From JAJDZL01 sp965220665 (GTDB lineage: Bacteria; Pseudomonadota; Gammaproteobacteria; Arenicellales; JAJDZL01), in NCBI GenBank assembly GCA_965220665.1, contig CBDCQQ010000005.1, positions 2,418,001 to 2,482,000 on the forward strand: a DNA stretch of 64,000 nucleotides. Reading direction: 5' to 3'. Made by a program: the position numbers and the translations under genes. Below, in pieces: positions 29,121 through 37,934 of this stretch. Numbering within the stretch: the stretch's first letter is position 1; every line of letters begins with the position of its first letter. The notes below the pieces were generated by a model. It worked only from the letters and a program-made list of their open reading frames with translations, did no database searches and was not told the DNA's origin.

Positions 29121-30215
29121 TTAATTGATAATCTTCACTTTCTGATTTGGAACAAGGCGTTCATTACCCCGAATTACAGTTCTGTCACCTTCTGACAATC
29201 CTGAAAGAACTTCGTAACGACTGCCAATCGCTTCACCAATTTGTACGGCATGTGGCGACGCCGTGTCATCTTGAACAACATATACGACATAGCCGCCTTG
29301 CTGTGCGAGTACCGCATCTTTATGGACTGTCAGCGCCTGCTTCTCGGAAGAGACTGGGATGTGTAGAATCACATTCTGATTAACCGCTAGCTGATCATTT
29401 ATGCTAGATTGATCGAATTCAAATCGGACTGCACGGGTTCGGGTGCTGACATGCTCTTCAGGAATAAATGCTCGTAAGTTAGTTTCAAATTTGGTGCCGT
29501 TGTCAAATTCAGCAGTAACTGAATCTCCCGCACTCAAAACATCGATATATCGATAAGGAATATACGCTTCAATTTCCAGATCATGGTCTCCGACGATACG
29601 GACGATGTGATCACCCGTACGCTTGTATTGACCAACTTCAATGGACCGTTCGACGATTACACCACTGTAGGGAGCGGCGATCACTGTCAGCGCAATGTTA
29701 TGTTCTGATATTTCCAGTTCGCGGCGAATTTGGTCAATGTTTGCTTTCGATTCACCGAGAGCGTGCTCGGAAATTTTCAGAGCTAGTTCTGCATCTTCCA
29801 GTTGAGCTTCAGTTGTGGCAGCTGAGTGTCGTAATTGTCGAAATCGTTCCTCTTGCTGCTTAGACAGCGCAAGTTGAGTTTCCGCTCGTCGCGAAGCCCA
29901 TTCCGCCATCGCAATGCGGGCGCTGACCGTGTTCTTTTGCAGCTCAAGCATGGTAGAATCAAGTGTTGCAATTAAGTCTCCCTGTTCGACTCGGTCACCA
30001 ACGCGAACATGGACATCAGCGACGGGTGCGCTAATCGCGACTTGAACAGCACCTGACTTTCGTGAAACAATTTCACCAAACACTGCGACTGTTTCGCTAA
30101 CGACTTCAGGTCGAATTGTATCGACTGCGACTAGCGTTTCATTTTGAGCAACCACAGGGGTTGAAATATGCAGTGCGACAACGACCACACCGAGTATAGC
30201 AAAGATTTTTTTCAT
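29121..30215 (-). CDS. RND efflux periplasmic adaptor (HlyD/MFP family)
   Basis: The protein starts MKKIFAILGVVVVALHIS at 30215 with a signal peptide. It has the lipoyl halves typical of adaptors (VADVHVRVGDRVEQGDLIATLDS and VIAAPYSGVIVERSIEVGQY) around an alpha-hairpin rich in Glu, Gln and Arg. A beta-barrel and membrane-proximal domain follow, ending GLSEGDRTVIRGNERLVPNQKV. It would bridge an inner-membrane RND permease and an outer-membrane channel. No permease is adjacent; the RND permease at 8186 lacks an adaptor and is a candidate partner. An upstream in-frame start at 30251 is possible but adds a non-signal-like extension. Confidence 0.87.
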   Translation of the reverse strand: MKKIFAILGVVVVALHISTPVVAQNETLVAVDTIRPEVVSETVAVFGEIVSRKSGAVQVAISAPVADVHVRVGDRVEQGDLIATLDSTMLELQKNTVSARIAMAEWASRRAETQLALSKQQEERFRQLRHSAATTEAQLEDAELALKISEHALGESKANIDQIRRELEISEHNIALTVIAAPYSGVIVERSIEVGQYKRTGDHIVRIVGDHDLEIEAYIPYRYIDVLSAGDSVTAEFDNGTKFETNLRAFIPEEHVSTRTRAVRFEFDQSSINDQLAVNQNVILHIPVSSEKQALTVHKDAVLAQQGGYVVYVVQDDTASPHAVQIGEAIGSRYEVLSGLSEGDRTVIRGNERLVPNQKVKIIN

Positions 30216-30384
30216 GGGAAGTAAGCCTGTAATGGTCATAACACGAATCACGTTGATCTGACTAGTGTGGTCAATTTAATGGTTCTAAGGTACGGTTTTG
30301 CTAGCACATTGACAATCAAAAATGATACTCCGAATTATTGTTATTCTATTGATCCGTTCTACGAATTCATATTGGGCAATTTGG

Positions 30385-30678
30385 TCAATCCGCAAGTCCT
30401 TCAACAATAATCAATTTAGAATCTGCGGTCTTTTGCCTCAGATCTCGGGCTGGAGCGTATTCTTCTGAAGTCAGCCATGCAGTCGCTCGCTCTACACTAT
30501 CGAATTCAATGATCACCAGACGTTTCGGGTCCCACTCGCCTTCGAAACACTCGTGATCACCACCTCGCACCAGATACCGACCACCATAAATTTTCAGTGT
30601 CGGTGGGACCATGTCACGATAGACTGCAAATCCATCCGGATCATGGATATCGACTTGAACTACAACATATGCTGCCAT
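30385..30678 (-). CDS. DUF1330 family protein
   Basis: A 97-residue protein of the DUF1330 family (ferredoxin-like alpha/beta barrel fold). Typical segments are MAAYVVVQVDIHDPDGFAVYRDMVPPTLKIYGGRYLVRGG in the first half and RLVIIEFDSVERATAWLTSEEYAPARDLRQ in the second. Function is unknown for the family; members resemble dimeric monooxygenase-like domains. It stands alone upstream of the insertion sequence. Confidence 0.88.
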   Translation of the reverse strand: MAAYVVVQVDIHDPDGFAVYRDMVPPTLKIYGGRYLVRGGDHECFEGEWDPKRLVIIEFDSVERATAWLTSEEYAPARDLRQKTADSKLIIVEGLAD

Positions 30679-30826
30679 CGGCTTTCCTCACATTTCTAAT
30701 TGTTCGAGTGAGTTCCTTTCGCTCGAATGACTGTGGATTTAATTTACTCTTGAGTTGAGTCGGTTTGATTCCGCGAGCAAAATTTATTTTACTGCTATCT
30801 GCGCACCTTTGAAAGGATCAGTGTTG

Positions 30827-30883
30827 TCCAACGAGAAATGAGTCTGAAGCAGGATTCCGTTTCCAACGAGAAATGAGTCTGAA
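30827..30883 (+). repeat. Duplicated left-end motif in the IS
   Basis: A 22-bp sequence within the left inverted repeat (30827-30848, core GAGAAATGAGTCTGAA) is repeated exactly at 30862-30883, a 35-bp period. The right end has a single copy. Such subterminal copies can be extra transposase-binding sites. The ATG at 30873 lies in the second copy. Confidence 0.85.
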
Positions 30884-32171
30884 AAACCGAGGTGATCGGG
30901 TTCATCATAGGCGGATGAAGACGATCATGAAACTGGAAGAAATCAGGACTCTGGAAGACGTGCAGGCGTTTTTGGAAGGTACTCAGGCAGTGGTGTTTGA
31001 GGTGATCGACAGCAAAGCGGCTCGCTATCGATGGATTGAGCGTGTTTTGATTCGTTTCAATTATTCGAAGCTGTCGAAGAAGCAGCGCGGTCTGGTGATT
31101 CGTTTGCTGATGAAGGTCAGCGGCTATTCGCGCCAGCAGGTTGCCCGATTGGTCAAGTGCTATCGAACCAAGGGTCGGGTCAGTTGTGGCCGTGTCGGCG
31201 GCGTTCGATTTGCCCGCCGGTACACGGAGCAGGACATTGCGCTGTTGGTGGAAACGGACCGGCTGCATGATGTGCCCAATGGTCTGGCGGTGAAGAAAAT
31301 ATTTGAACGGGCCTGGGTCGAGTACGGCGATGAGCGCTTTCGGCGCCTGGCCACCATTTCGGTGTCGCACATTTACAATCTGAGAAAGTCTGCCAGCTAC
31401 CAGCGTCAGCGCACCTGGCGTGCGAAGACGCAGTCTCGGCAGATTGACATTGGCACCCGGAAACGGCCGCAGCCGGATGGCAAGCCCGGCTATCTGCGCG
31501 TTGACACGGTCCACCAGGGCGATCAGGATGGTCGCAAGGGGCTTTATCACATCAACGCAGTTGATCAGGTCACGCAGTTCGAATGTGTTGTTTCAGTTGA
31601 GAAAATCACTGAACGGCATCTGATACCGGCACTGCAGATGCTGATTGACGGCTTTCCGTTTGAGATCCTTGGATTCCATACCGACAATGGCAGTGAATAC
31701 ATCAACTACAAAGTGGCAGAGCTTTTGAACAAACTGCACATTGAGTTCACCAAGTCGCGCACCCGGCACAGCAATGACAATGCGCTGGTCGAGTGCAAGA
31801 ATGGGCACGTGATTCGAAAACTGCTCGGTCATGCGCATATCCCACAGGATTGTGCCGGTGCGGTGAACGAATTCAATCGCAGCTGTCTGTTTGTCTATGT
31901 CAACTATCATCGGCCGTGTCTGTTTGCCAAACGAGAGGTTGACGAACGCGGCCGGCAGAAGAAACTTTATCCGTATGAACGGGTGCAGACGCCGTATGAG
32001 AAACTCAAGTCGTTGCCGGAGGCATGGCAGTATCTGAAACCGGGGGTGAGTTTCGAACAACTTGATGCGCTGGCTGCGAGGATGAGTGATAATGAAGCGG
32101 CACAGTGGCTGCAGGATGAGCGGACGAAATTATTCAGTGAGGTTGCCCGGCAGCAACGCCTGCAGGGTTGA
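30873..32171 (+). CDS. IS transposase, integrase (rve) catalytic core
   Basis: A transposase of up to 432 residues. The N-terminal part has a helix-turn-helix region (LLMKVSGYSRQQVARLVKCYRTKG). The DDE catalytic triad is visible as the Asp in LRVDTVHQGD, the Asp in LGFHTDNGSEYINY and the Glu in NALVECKNGHV, with the DNGSE pattern common to IS3/IS481 and retroviral-type integrases. Starts at 30915 or 30927 are as likely as 30873. The reading frame is intact and both IS ends are present, so the element may be active. Confidence 0.88.
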   Translation: MSLKNRGDRVHHRRMKTIMKLEEIRTLEDVQAFLEGTQAVVFEVIDSKAARYRWIERVLIRFNYSKLSKKQRGLVIRLLMKVSGYSRQQVARLVKCYRTKGRVSCGRVGGVRFARRYTEQDIALLVETDRLHDVPNGLAVKKIFERAWVEYGDERFRRLATISVSHIYNLRKSASYQRQRTWRAKTQSRQIDIGTRKRPQPDGKPGYLRVDTVHQGDQDGRKGLYHINAVDQVTQFECVVSVEKITERHLIPALQMLIDGFPFEILGFHTDNGSEYINYKVAELLNKLHIEFTKSRTRHSNDNALVECKNGHVIRKLLGHAHIPQDCAGAVNEFNRSCLFVYVNYHRPCLFAKREVDERGRQKKLYPYERVQTPYEKLKSLPEAWQYLKPGVSFEQLDALAARMSDNEAAQWLQDERTKLFSEVARQQRLQG

Positions 32172-32221
32172 GATGGGATGGCAGAGAAAAACTCAATTTT
32201 GGCAAGATTTATTCGATCACC

Positions 32222-32342
32222 GCAGAATAAACCTGTGAATAAATCCATAAAAAACACCAGGAATTGCGCGCTTTTGGGAGGCGCATATCCTTGTTGCTAC
32301 GCAACTGTTTTTTTACGGATTTTTTAACAGGTTTATTTCCGC
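32222..32342. repeat. Long imperfect inverted repeat in IS 3' region
   Basis: Downstream of the transposase stop, an arm of about 35 bp (from 32222, including AATAAACCTGT and AAATCC) is mirrored by an arm ending at 32342 (GGATTTTTTAACAGGTTTATT), with only a few mismatches. The roughly 45-bp loop itself contains GCGCGC...GGCGC. It could act as a bidirectional terminator protecting the transposase gene from outside transcription. Confidence 0.65.
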
Positions 32343-32389
32343 TCCGTGGTTAATTTCAGACTCATTTTGCAATTGGAAAACACTGGATC

Positions 32390-32727
32390 TCGAATTTAAT
32401 TATTCAGATAAATCGAAATGATTGCTACGTTCGGTGATTAACGCGGTTTAGAAACTTTTGAGGGTTCAATTGCTGGTTAGAGAAAACATCTTGCAGCAGA
32501 TAATTGTCCTTTGAAGTATCTAAGTTAAACCATTGATCTATCAATTGAATATCTGACTCAAAAAATTTTACTGCGGAATTTTAGTGCAATACAGCTGATT
32601 GTAGATCTCTTGAGAACTAAACGATGGGAGTCATAAATAGACTGTACAATCAGTGCGCGCATTATCCGTTCCAACCTGAATGCACATCAACTGATTGAGT
32701 CAAACTTGAAAACTTTGGACGCTCTAC
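32390..32727. other. Intergenic region, no feature seen
   Basis: About 340 bp between the IS target duplication and the esterase gene. It is A+T rich and should contain the esterase promoter. No coding frame or RNA was identified. Confidence 0.4.
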
Positions 32728-33402
32728 GTGCTTGAAACAATAGAGATCAATCCTCCAGGCCAGCCTCAGCTTTCGGTGATCTGGCTACATGGTCTAGGCG
32801 CTGACGGTCACGATTTTGAAGGTGTAGTGCCGTTTCTGGGAATTCCTTCTCGGTGTAAGATTCGATTTATTTTTCCGCATGCACCGCACCGGCCTGTAAC
32901 CATTAACATGGGCATGCATATGCGTGCCTGGTATGACATTTTGAATCCGGTTCTGGGTCGTCCTGTTAAAGATAAGGATGGATTTGAGGATTCCTGCAGC
33001 TTGATATCTGAACTCATTGACAATGAAAATAGCCGAGGAGTGAGCACAGATCGTATCGTGCTAGCCGGATTTTCTCAGGGCGGTGCAATTGCACTTTATA
33101 TGGGAATTCGATATCCCGAGCGTTTTGCTGGAATCATGGCACTTTCCACTTATTTACCGCGAATGGATGACGCTCATGATGAAGACTGCGCCATCAATCG
33201 CGACACACCGATTCTTTACTTGCACGGTTCAATGGACCCCTTGATAACAATATCGATGGCAGAGCGCTCACGAGAGATATTGACCGAACTTGGCTATAAC
33301 GTTCAGGCCAAAGACTATCACATAGCACATTCTGTATCGCAAGAAGAAATCGCTGATATTGGAAATTGGCTGATTGAACGTTATGATGAGAATGAAGGTT
33401 AG
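32728..33402 (+). CDS. Phospholipase/carboxylesterase family hydrolase
   Basis: A 224-residue alpha/beta hydrolase of the EstB/acyl-protein thioesterase type. The N-terminus has VIWLHGLGADGHDF (oxyanion-hole region). The nucleophile elbow is GFSQGGAIALYMG, the acid is the Asp of LHGSMDPLITI, and the base is the His of YHIAHSVSQEE. Substrates are short-chain esters or lysolipids; no specific role can be given. The start used is a GTG at 32728 without a clear ribosome site. Confidence 0.88.
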   Translation: MLETIEINPPGQPQLSVIWLHGLGADGHDFEGVVPFLGIPSRCKIRFIFPHAPHRPVTINMGMHMRAWYDILNPVLGRPVKDKDGFEDSCSLISELIDNENSRGVSTDRIVLAGFSQGGAIALYMGIRYPERFAGIMALSTYLPRMDDAHDEDCAINRDTPILYLHGSMDPLITISMAERSREILTELGYNVQAKDYHIAHSVSQEEIADIGNWLIERYDENEG

Positions 33403-33433
33403 TCTGAACTAACCGCGACTGAAAGACGATGTT

Positions 33434-34027
33434 TCAGGCTGGGTCTTTCAGCAATAGATTTTGGATGCGTTCTATCTGATATTTTGGCCCAGTCAGGTGT
33501 GGATTGATATCCAAAGCTCGTTCAAACGCTTCAAGGGCATTTTCGTAATATTCAATTTCAAGGAAGATTAGTCCCAATCCCGCAGTTGCTCCAAAATGGC
33601 GTGGCTCAAGTTGCAGCGTCTCTCTCACATCTGCAGCTGACCTTTCGAATTCCTGTAGAAAATAGTAGACTGTCGCGCGCTTGTTCCAGCCCTCTGCGAA
33701 TTCAGGTGCCAACTCGATGATACGATCGAAGATTCGTAAGGCTCGTTGCAGACGACCGGATTGCATGGAGATCACGCCCTCTCGCATCAGACGGTTGATT
33801 TCATCATTACCAGAGTCCCGCCATATTTCCCAAATTTCGTCAGTTATTCTATCGCCGGTCTGCTGGTCCTCAACAACATGCAACTGCTCAAATAATGCAT
33901 CAAGTCTTGGATCGTTCTGGTCAGATAGGGCAGGGGTGGATGCTACGAGAAATAGCAGCCCGACCGCGTAAGTCTGCAAACTGAATGTAGTCTTGATTGA
34001 AAAATAGGGGAGCACTGAATTGATCAA
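33434..34027 (-). CDS. Secreted TPR-repeat protein
   Basis: A protein of about 197 residues from a TTG at 34027. It begins with a signal-like segment (YAVGLLFLVASTPALS) and then has three tetratricopeptide units: IWRDSGNDEINRLMREGVISMQSGRLQRALRIFDRII, PEFAEGWNKRATVYYFLQEFERSAADV and PRHFGATAGLGLIFLEIEYYENALEAFERALDINP. The family is widespread in proteobacteria as a short periplasmic TPR protein of unknown function. The frame continues upstream to 34216, but that part is unlike coding sequence, so the shorter start is preferred. Confidence 0.75.
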   Translation of the reverse strand: MINSVLPYFSIKTTFSLQTYAVGLLFLVASTPALSDQNDPRLDALFEQLHVVEDQQTGDRITDEIWEIWRDSGNDEINRLMREGVISMQSGRLQRALRIFDRIIELAPEFAEGWNKRATVYYFLQEFERSAADVRETLQLEPRHFGATAGLGLIFLEIEYYENALEAFERALDINPHLTGPKYQIERIQNLLLKDPA

Positions 34028-34392
34028 ATTTAGGATTAGAATCGGAATCTGCCTAGGATTGAATTCTATTTCAAATAGCGCAATTAGTCCACTGCAAAGG
34101 CAAGCCTGATGGATGCAGAGTGCGTACCGCCTGCTCGGTGTCCGATAGCTCACCGTTGCGGTGCTGCAACGATTTGAATTCCAATTCCATAATCGCGCTG
34201 ATCGAATTTTAGGCACTTACAAAGCGCTGCCTACCTAGGAATGTCGTTTCATGACGATTCGGTAGACAAATTTTCGGGAGGGGGGTTGAAAATAGACTGG
34301 ATAGTCTGCTAATTCAACCTCTCAGATAGATGAATATCTGGATTGATTCTGTTAAAAATCAGTTCTGTCAGGATTATAGACAGACGTATCTG

Positions 34393-35364
34393 TCAAAGGT
34401 CCAGTACCAATTCTGGAGACTTTGAGCGGGCGCAGCAGATGAGTACATATTCCTCTTGGTCTTCATCGTCAAGCACCTCATCTCTGTGGTCCGGTTGTCC
34501 TTCCAGGTATCGGGTGAGGCAGGTGCCGCAAAACCCGTCTTCGCATGAAGTTTCAATGAATATTCCGTTTTCCCTTAGAACATCGACAATGGATTTGTGC
34601 GCTGGAACTGTGAAGACACGGTCGTCACTAGCCAGCTTGATTTGAAATTCAGAATCCTCTGTAATCTCATCAGATTCTTTCGACGGAAGCGCATCCTGCG
34701 TGAAATATTCAAAGTGTACGGTGCCAACCGGCCAGTGACTGGAAAAATCTCTGACGGCATTCATCATGCCTTGCGGTCCACAACAATATAAATGCGTACC
34801 AGTTACATAGTTGCGCAATTCAGTCTTGATGTCCAATCCGTTCTCTGGATTGCCGCCATCAAAGTGAAAACACAATTGACCATGTCGGACAACATCAACA
34901 AGTTCTTCCCGAAATGCGGTTTTTTCTGGTGATCTGCTGCAGTAATGGAGTATGTATTCAGCCTTTTGCTGTTCAAGCACATAGCTCATGGACAATATAG
35001 GCGTAATTCCAATACCGCCGCCAATGAGCAAGTGCCGCTCGGCACGTGAACTTAGTTTAAACAAGTTTTTGGGTTCCGAAATTTCAAGCAAATCGCCTAC
35101 TTGAATATTTTCGTGAATAAACTTTGAGCCACCCGTCCCGGGGTCTTCTTTCAAGATTCCAAAAAGATAGCTGTGCTTGTTTGTGGGAGTACCACAAAGC
35201 GAAAATTGACGGATTAAACCGTTAGGCAGATGAACGTCAATATGGGCGCCGGCCGCATAATCGGGCAATTCAGCGCCGCATGGATCAACAAGCAATAGAC
35301 TGATTACGTCAACTGCTTCGTATCGAACTTGCTGAACGCGAACTTGAAGTTTGTTCAACGGCAA
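34393..35364 (-). CDS. Vanillate-demethylase-type reductase (FMN, NADH, 2Fe-2S)
   Basis: A 323-residue PDR/VanB-like oxidoreductase. It has an N-terminal flavin-binding barrel (GAHIDVHLPNGLIRQFSLCG), a nucleotide-binding domain (HLLIGGGIGITPILSM, and the CCGPQGMM segment) and a C-terminal plant-type ferredoxin with the ligands C-x4-C-x2-C in SCEDGFCGTC and a later Cys. It passes electrons from NAD(P)H to a Rieske oxygenase. The oxygenase at 36189 is divergently transcribed beside it; the LigXa-like oxygenase at 5588 could also use it. It is followed upstream by the AhpD-like gene 58 bp away in one operon. Confidence 0.9.
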   Translation of the reverse strand: MPLNKLQVRVQQVRYEAVDVISLLLVDPCGAELPDYAAGAHIDVHLPNGLIRQFSLCGTPTNKHSYLFGILKEDPGTGGSKFIHENIQVGDLLEISEPKNLFKLSSRAERHLLIGGGIGITPILSMSYVLEQQKAEYILHYCSRSPEKTAFREELVDVVRHGQLCFHFDGGNPENGLDIKTELRNYVTGTHLYCCGPQGMMNAVRDFSSHWPVGTVHFEYFTQDALPSKESDEITEDSEFQIKLASDDRVFTVPAHKSIVDVLRENGIFIETSCEDGFCGTCLTRYLEGQPDHRDEVLDDEDQEEYVLICCARSKSPELVLDL

Positions 35365-35422
35365 AATCTTGCCTCCAAACTGAAGTTTGGTGAGTCGACT
35401 TGGAAAGCTTGCCTAATAGTCG

Positions 35423-35983
35423 TCAGTGTTGGTCGGCAGACACCATCAAACGAATGGCTTCGTCTTCAGTCTCAATCTGGAGTGCGTCGTTGAAACGATT
35501 AAAGAATCCACAAAGCGCGATGCGTAGTGTCAGTTCCACAACCTGGCTTTCAGAGAAGTGCTTTCGCAGTGATTCAAACATTTTATTTGGTATGCGTCCG
35601 GCATTTTCCGTTACTTGAATCGAATAATCTCTCACAAGTTGGTCAATTTCATTCAATCCGGGACAGTCATCCTGCAAAATCTTGTCCGCTGTTTCAGACG
35701 AGAGTCCTGTACTAACCAGTCGAGGTGTGTGATGACTCACGCAGTATTGGCATTCATTCAGTTTTGAGACAACTACTAGGGCGATTTCCAGATATCGTAC
35801 CGGTAACAGGCTCTCTTCCTTGAGTTCGAGCAGCATACCCATGATATGACGCAACGCCGGCGGTCTATGTGCAAAAACCTTAACCTGGTTGAGGAATGGC
35901 CCGTATTCGGCGCCAAATCTCGCGTAAATTCCCTTTAGGTCGTCTGCAACTTCTTCAATTTCAATATTTCTTACTCTGGCCAT
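35423..35983 (-). CDS. AhpD/carboxymuconolactone decarboxylase-like protein
   Basis: A 186-residue protein of the AhpD-like superfamily with the redox motif E-C-x2-C-x3-H in LNECQYCVSHH, followed by the usual helical bundle. Members act as alkylhydroperoxidases or, without the CxxC, as decarboxylases; the presence of both cysteines favours a redox role. It is in the same operon as the VanB-like reductase and divergent from the Rieske oxygenase. It may protect the oxygenase system from peroxide or act on a product. Confidence 0.82.
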   Translation of the reverse strand: MARVRNIEIEEVADDLKGIYARFGAEYGPFLNQVKVFAHRPPALRHIMGMLLELKEESLLPVRYLEIALVVVSKLNECQYCVSHHTPRLVSTGLSSETADKILQDDCPGLNEIDQLVRDYSIQVTENAGRIPNKMFESLRKHFSESQVVELTLRIALCGFFNRFNDALQIETEDEAIRLMVSADQH

Positions 35984-36188
35984 AATTCTGCTGAGGGTTG
36001 GTACACGTTGAACTGAAATTTCACTCGAAATTCCTTGGCTAATTCCATGATTGTTCTTGCTCCAACATATTTATGAGAAAGAGTTTGGGCGACAACATGC
36101 GGATTATGTAAAAAATATATTGTATAAATATATTTGAAGTTGCGATTAGCGCAGTTCTTGCGCTTCAAACCCGAACGGGAGCATTATT

Positions 36189-37298
36189 ATGATTCCTTAT
36201 CACTACATCTCGAATTCCTGGTATGTGGCTGGTTTCTCCGATGAGTTCGAAACGAATCAGCTGAAAGGGCATAAAATTTGCGAAAAACCGATCGTTACCT
36301 GGCGAACCAGCGAAGGCGATGTCGTTGCATTTGATAACCGATGTATGCACAAACGCATGCCTTTGTCAGAAGGTCGAATTATGCCCGATGGTACGCTCGA
36401 GTGTCCTTATCACGGGCTCTGTTACAATTCCACCGGTCAATGTGTGGCGGTTCCATCTCACCCTGATGGAAACATTCCTTCGAAACTGCAACTAAAACCG
36501 TTCCCAATTATCGAAAAACAAGGTTTGGTCTGGATCTGGCCAGGTGATCCGGAAAAAGCCGAAGAAGTCAGCCCGCCTGAGACACCTGAAATTTCATCTG
36601 ACACTTGGGAGTCCATCCATTCAGAACCTATGGAAGTCAGGGCTAACTATTTGCTGTTGATCGAAAATTTAATGGATATTTCACACTTTTATCCATTGCA
36701 CGACGGAAACATTGGAGATATCGACAACAGCAGAATTCCGATAAAGCTCATTGAAGGTGAAGACAACGGCAATAAATTCGTTAAAACCATTCGGATCGCA
36801 GAGAGTTACACACAGCCTCCATTTTTACAAGACTGGTTCGTGTACGACATCGTGGACAGAGATCACTCCCACTGCATGGTTAGTCCTGGTCTGACACGGG
36901 TCGAAATGCGCGTGGCCCCTCCAGGTCAATTGGACAAGGATGACATCATACGCGGGTATACGCTGTTTCATACACACACACCAATCGACGACAAGCACCA
37001 CATATGGCGCTGGTGCGTGAATTGCAAAGCTGATCACATGTCAAAGGGAGACCCGAATAAATCCGCTGCAAGTCGGGTCGCGCAAATGTTTCCACAGGTG
37101 GTTGCAGAGGATTTGTGGGCACTGGAAAAGCAACAGGAAATGTTTGATTTTGATGATGATGAGTATATGGAAGTATTCCTGAAGCCTGACAAAGCTCTGC
37201 GCAGGATTCGGCAGTTGTTTTCACGCGCACAGCAAGCGGAGTTACAAGCCATTGAGCAGCGACACGAGATAAAGTTGCCGCTCAAGGCGGTCAACTAA
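36189..37298 (+). CDS. Rieske oxygenase, vanillate O-demethylase-like alpha subunit
   Basis: A 369-residue VanA-like oxygenase. Rieske ligands are C52-x-H54 and C72-x2-H75. The mononuclear iron site is D163-x2-H166-x4-H171 in LMDISHFYPLH. The 'NYLLLIENLMDISH' region is characteristic of demethylases that split O- or N-methyl groups with release of formaldehyde. It is paired with the divergent reductase gene and followed by TRAP permease genes, suggesting that it acts on an imported carboxylate. The exact substrate is unknown; vanillate is only one possibility. Confidence 0.87.
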   Translation: MIPYHYISNSWYVAGFSDEFETNQLKGHKICEKPIVTWRTSEGDVVAFDNRCMHKRMPLSEGRIMPDGTLECPYHGLCYNSTGQCVAVPSHPDGNIPSKLQLKPFPIIEKQGLVWIWPGDPEKAEEVSPPETPEISSDTWESIHSEPMEVRANYLLLIENLMDISHFYPLHDGNIGDIDNSRIPIKLIEGEDNGNKFVKTIRIAESYTQPPFLQDWFVYDIVDRDHSHCMVSPGLTRVEMRVAPPGQLDKDDIIRGYTLFHTHTPIDDKHHIWRWCVNCKADHMSKGDPNKSAASRVAQMFPQVVAEDLWALEKQQEMFDFDDDEYMEVFLKPDKALRRIRQLFSRAQQAELQAIEQRHEIKLPLKAVN

Positions 37299-37367
37299 TT
37301 GAAATCAATTTTTTATTGATTGGTCGATAGTTTTCCGCCGATCAGTTTAGACTCCAAGCCAGTATCG

Positions 37368-37934
37368 ATGTCTTCTGCAATGCATTACTTTGTTCGTATC
37401 GCCGATTTCATCGATACCATCAACAAAAAAGTCGGACATGCGGTTGCCTGGCTAGCATTTTCAATGGCAATTATTACTTTTACGGTTGCCACTTTGAGAT
37501 ATGGATTCAGTTTAGGCTGGGTCTGGTTCCAGGAAACATACGTGTGGATGCACGGCGCCATTATCATGCTGGCCATGGCTTACACTCTGATGGCGGGTGG
37601 GCATGTACGAGTTGACATCATTTACCGCAGCGCTAGCGTTCGATATAGGGCTCTGGTTGACTTGTTTGGAACAATTTTTTTGTTGATGCCCTCCCTGTAT
37701 GTAATTGCCAAGTATACGATTCCGTACGTCTTGCTGTCCTGGTCACGGTTGGAAGTTTCTCAGGAGGCCGGCGGATTGCCAGGACTGTACCTGTTTAAGA
37801 CAACCATGCTTGCATTTTTCATTCTGTTGTTTCTGCAGGCTATAGCAATCATTATTCGAAGTAGCACAGCATTAGTGACTGGTGAATACGCAGAGGATTC
37901 TGGAGAAGATTTCGAAGGAGGACAGGGTGGATAG
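37368..37934 (+). CDS. dctQ: TRAP transporter small permease DctQ
   Basis: A protein of about 188 residues with four membrane helices (from AVAWLAFSMAIITFTVATLRY to the AFFILLFLQAIAIII helix). It has the DctQ feature WFQETYVWMHGAIIMLAMAYTLMAGGHVRVDI. It is the small membrane subunit of a tripartite ATP-independent periplasmic transporter for carboxylates, driven by sodium. The ATG at 37368 is one of two close starts (also 37380). Its stop overlaps the dctM start by eight bases. Confidence 0.87.
   Translation: MSSAMHYFVRIADFIDTINKKVGHAVAWLAFSMAIITFTVATLRYGFSLGWVWFQETYVWMHGAIIMLAMAYTLMAGGHVRVDIIYRSASVRYRALVDLFGTIFLLMPSLYVIAKYTIPYVLLSWSRLEVSQEAGGLPGLYLFKTTMLAFFILLFLQAIAIIIRSSTALVTGEYAEDSGEDFEGGQGG

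Larger units (their letters stand above)
30820..32384 (+). mobile_element. Complete insertion sequence, 1565 bp, 5-bp target duplication GGATC
   Basis: The element is bounded by inverted repeats of about 29-30 bp. The left one starts AGTGTTGTCCAA at 30820 and ends ATGAGTCTGAA; the right one, read inward from 32384, starts AGTGTTTTCCAA and also ends ATGAGTCTGAA. Direct copies of GGATC flank it at 30815-30819 and 32385-32389. It contains one transposase gene. The family is an rve-core type close to IS481/IS1202 elements; exact family needs a database comparison. Confidence 0.9.

Noticed and set aside
30795..31550. 251-codon minus-strand frame opposite the IS transposase
   Set aside because: Antisense to the transposase catalytic core and without family resemblance.
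36090..36160. A+T-rich near-palindrome between the AhpD-like and oxygenase genes as GntR operator
   Set aside because: Only approximate symmetry in a very A+T-rich stretch; no regulator gene nearby to support it.
36189..37298. Naming the oxygenase vanA and its reductase vanB
   Set aside because: Motifs fit the family but many related demethylases act on other substrates; symbols left empty.
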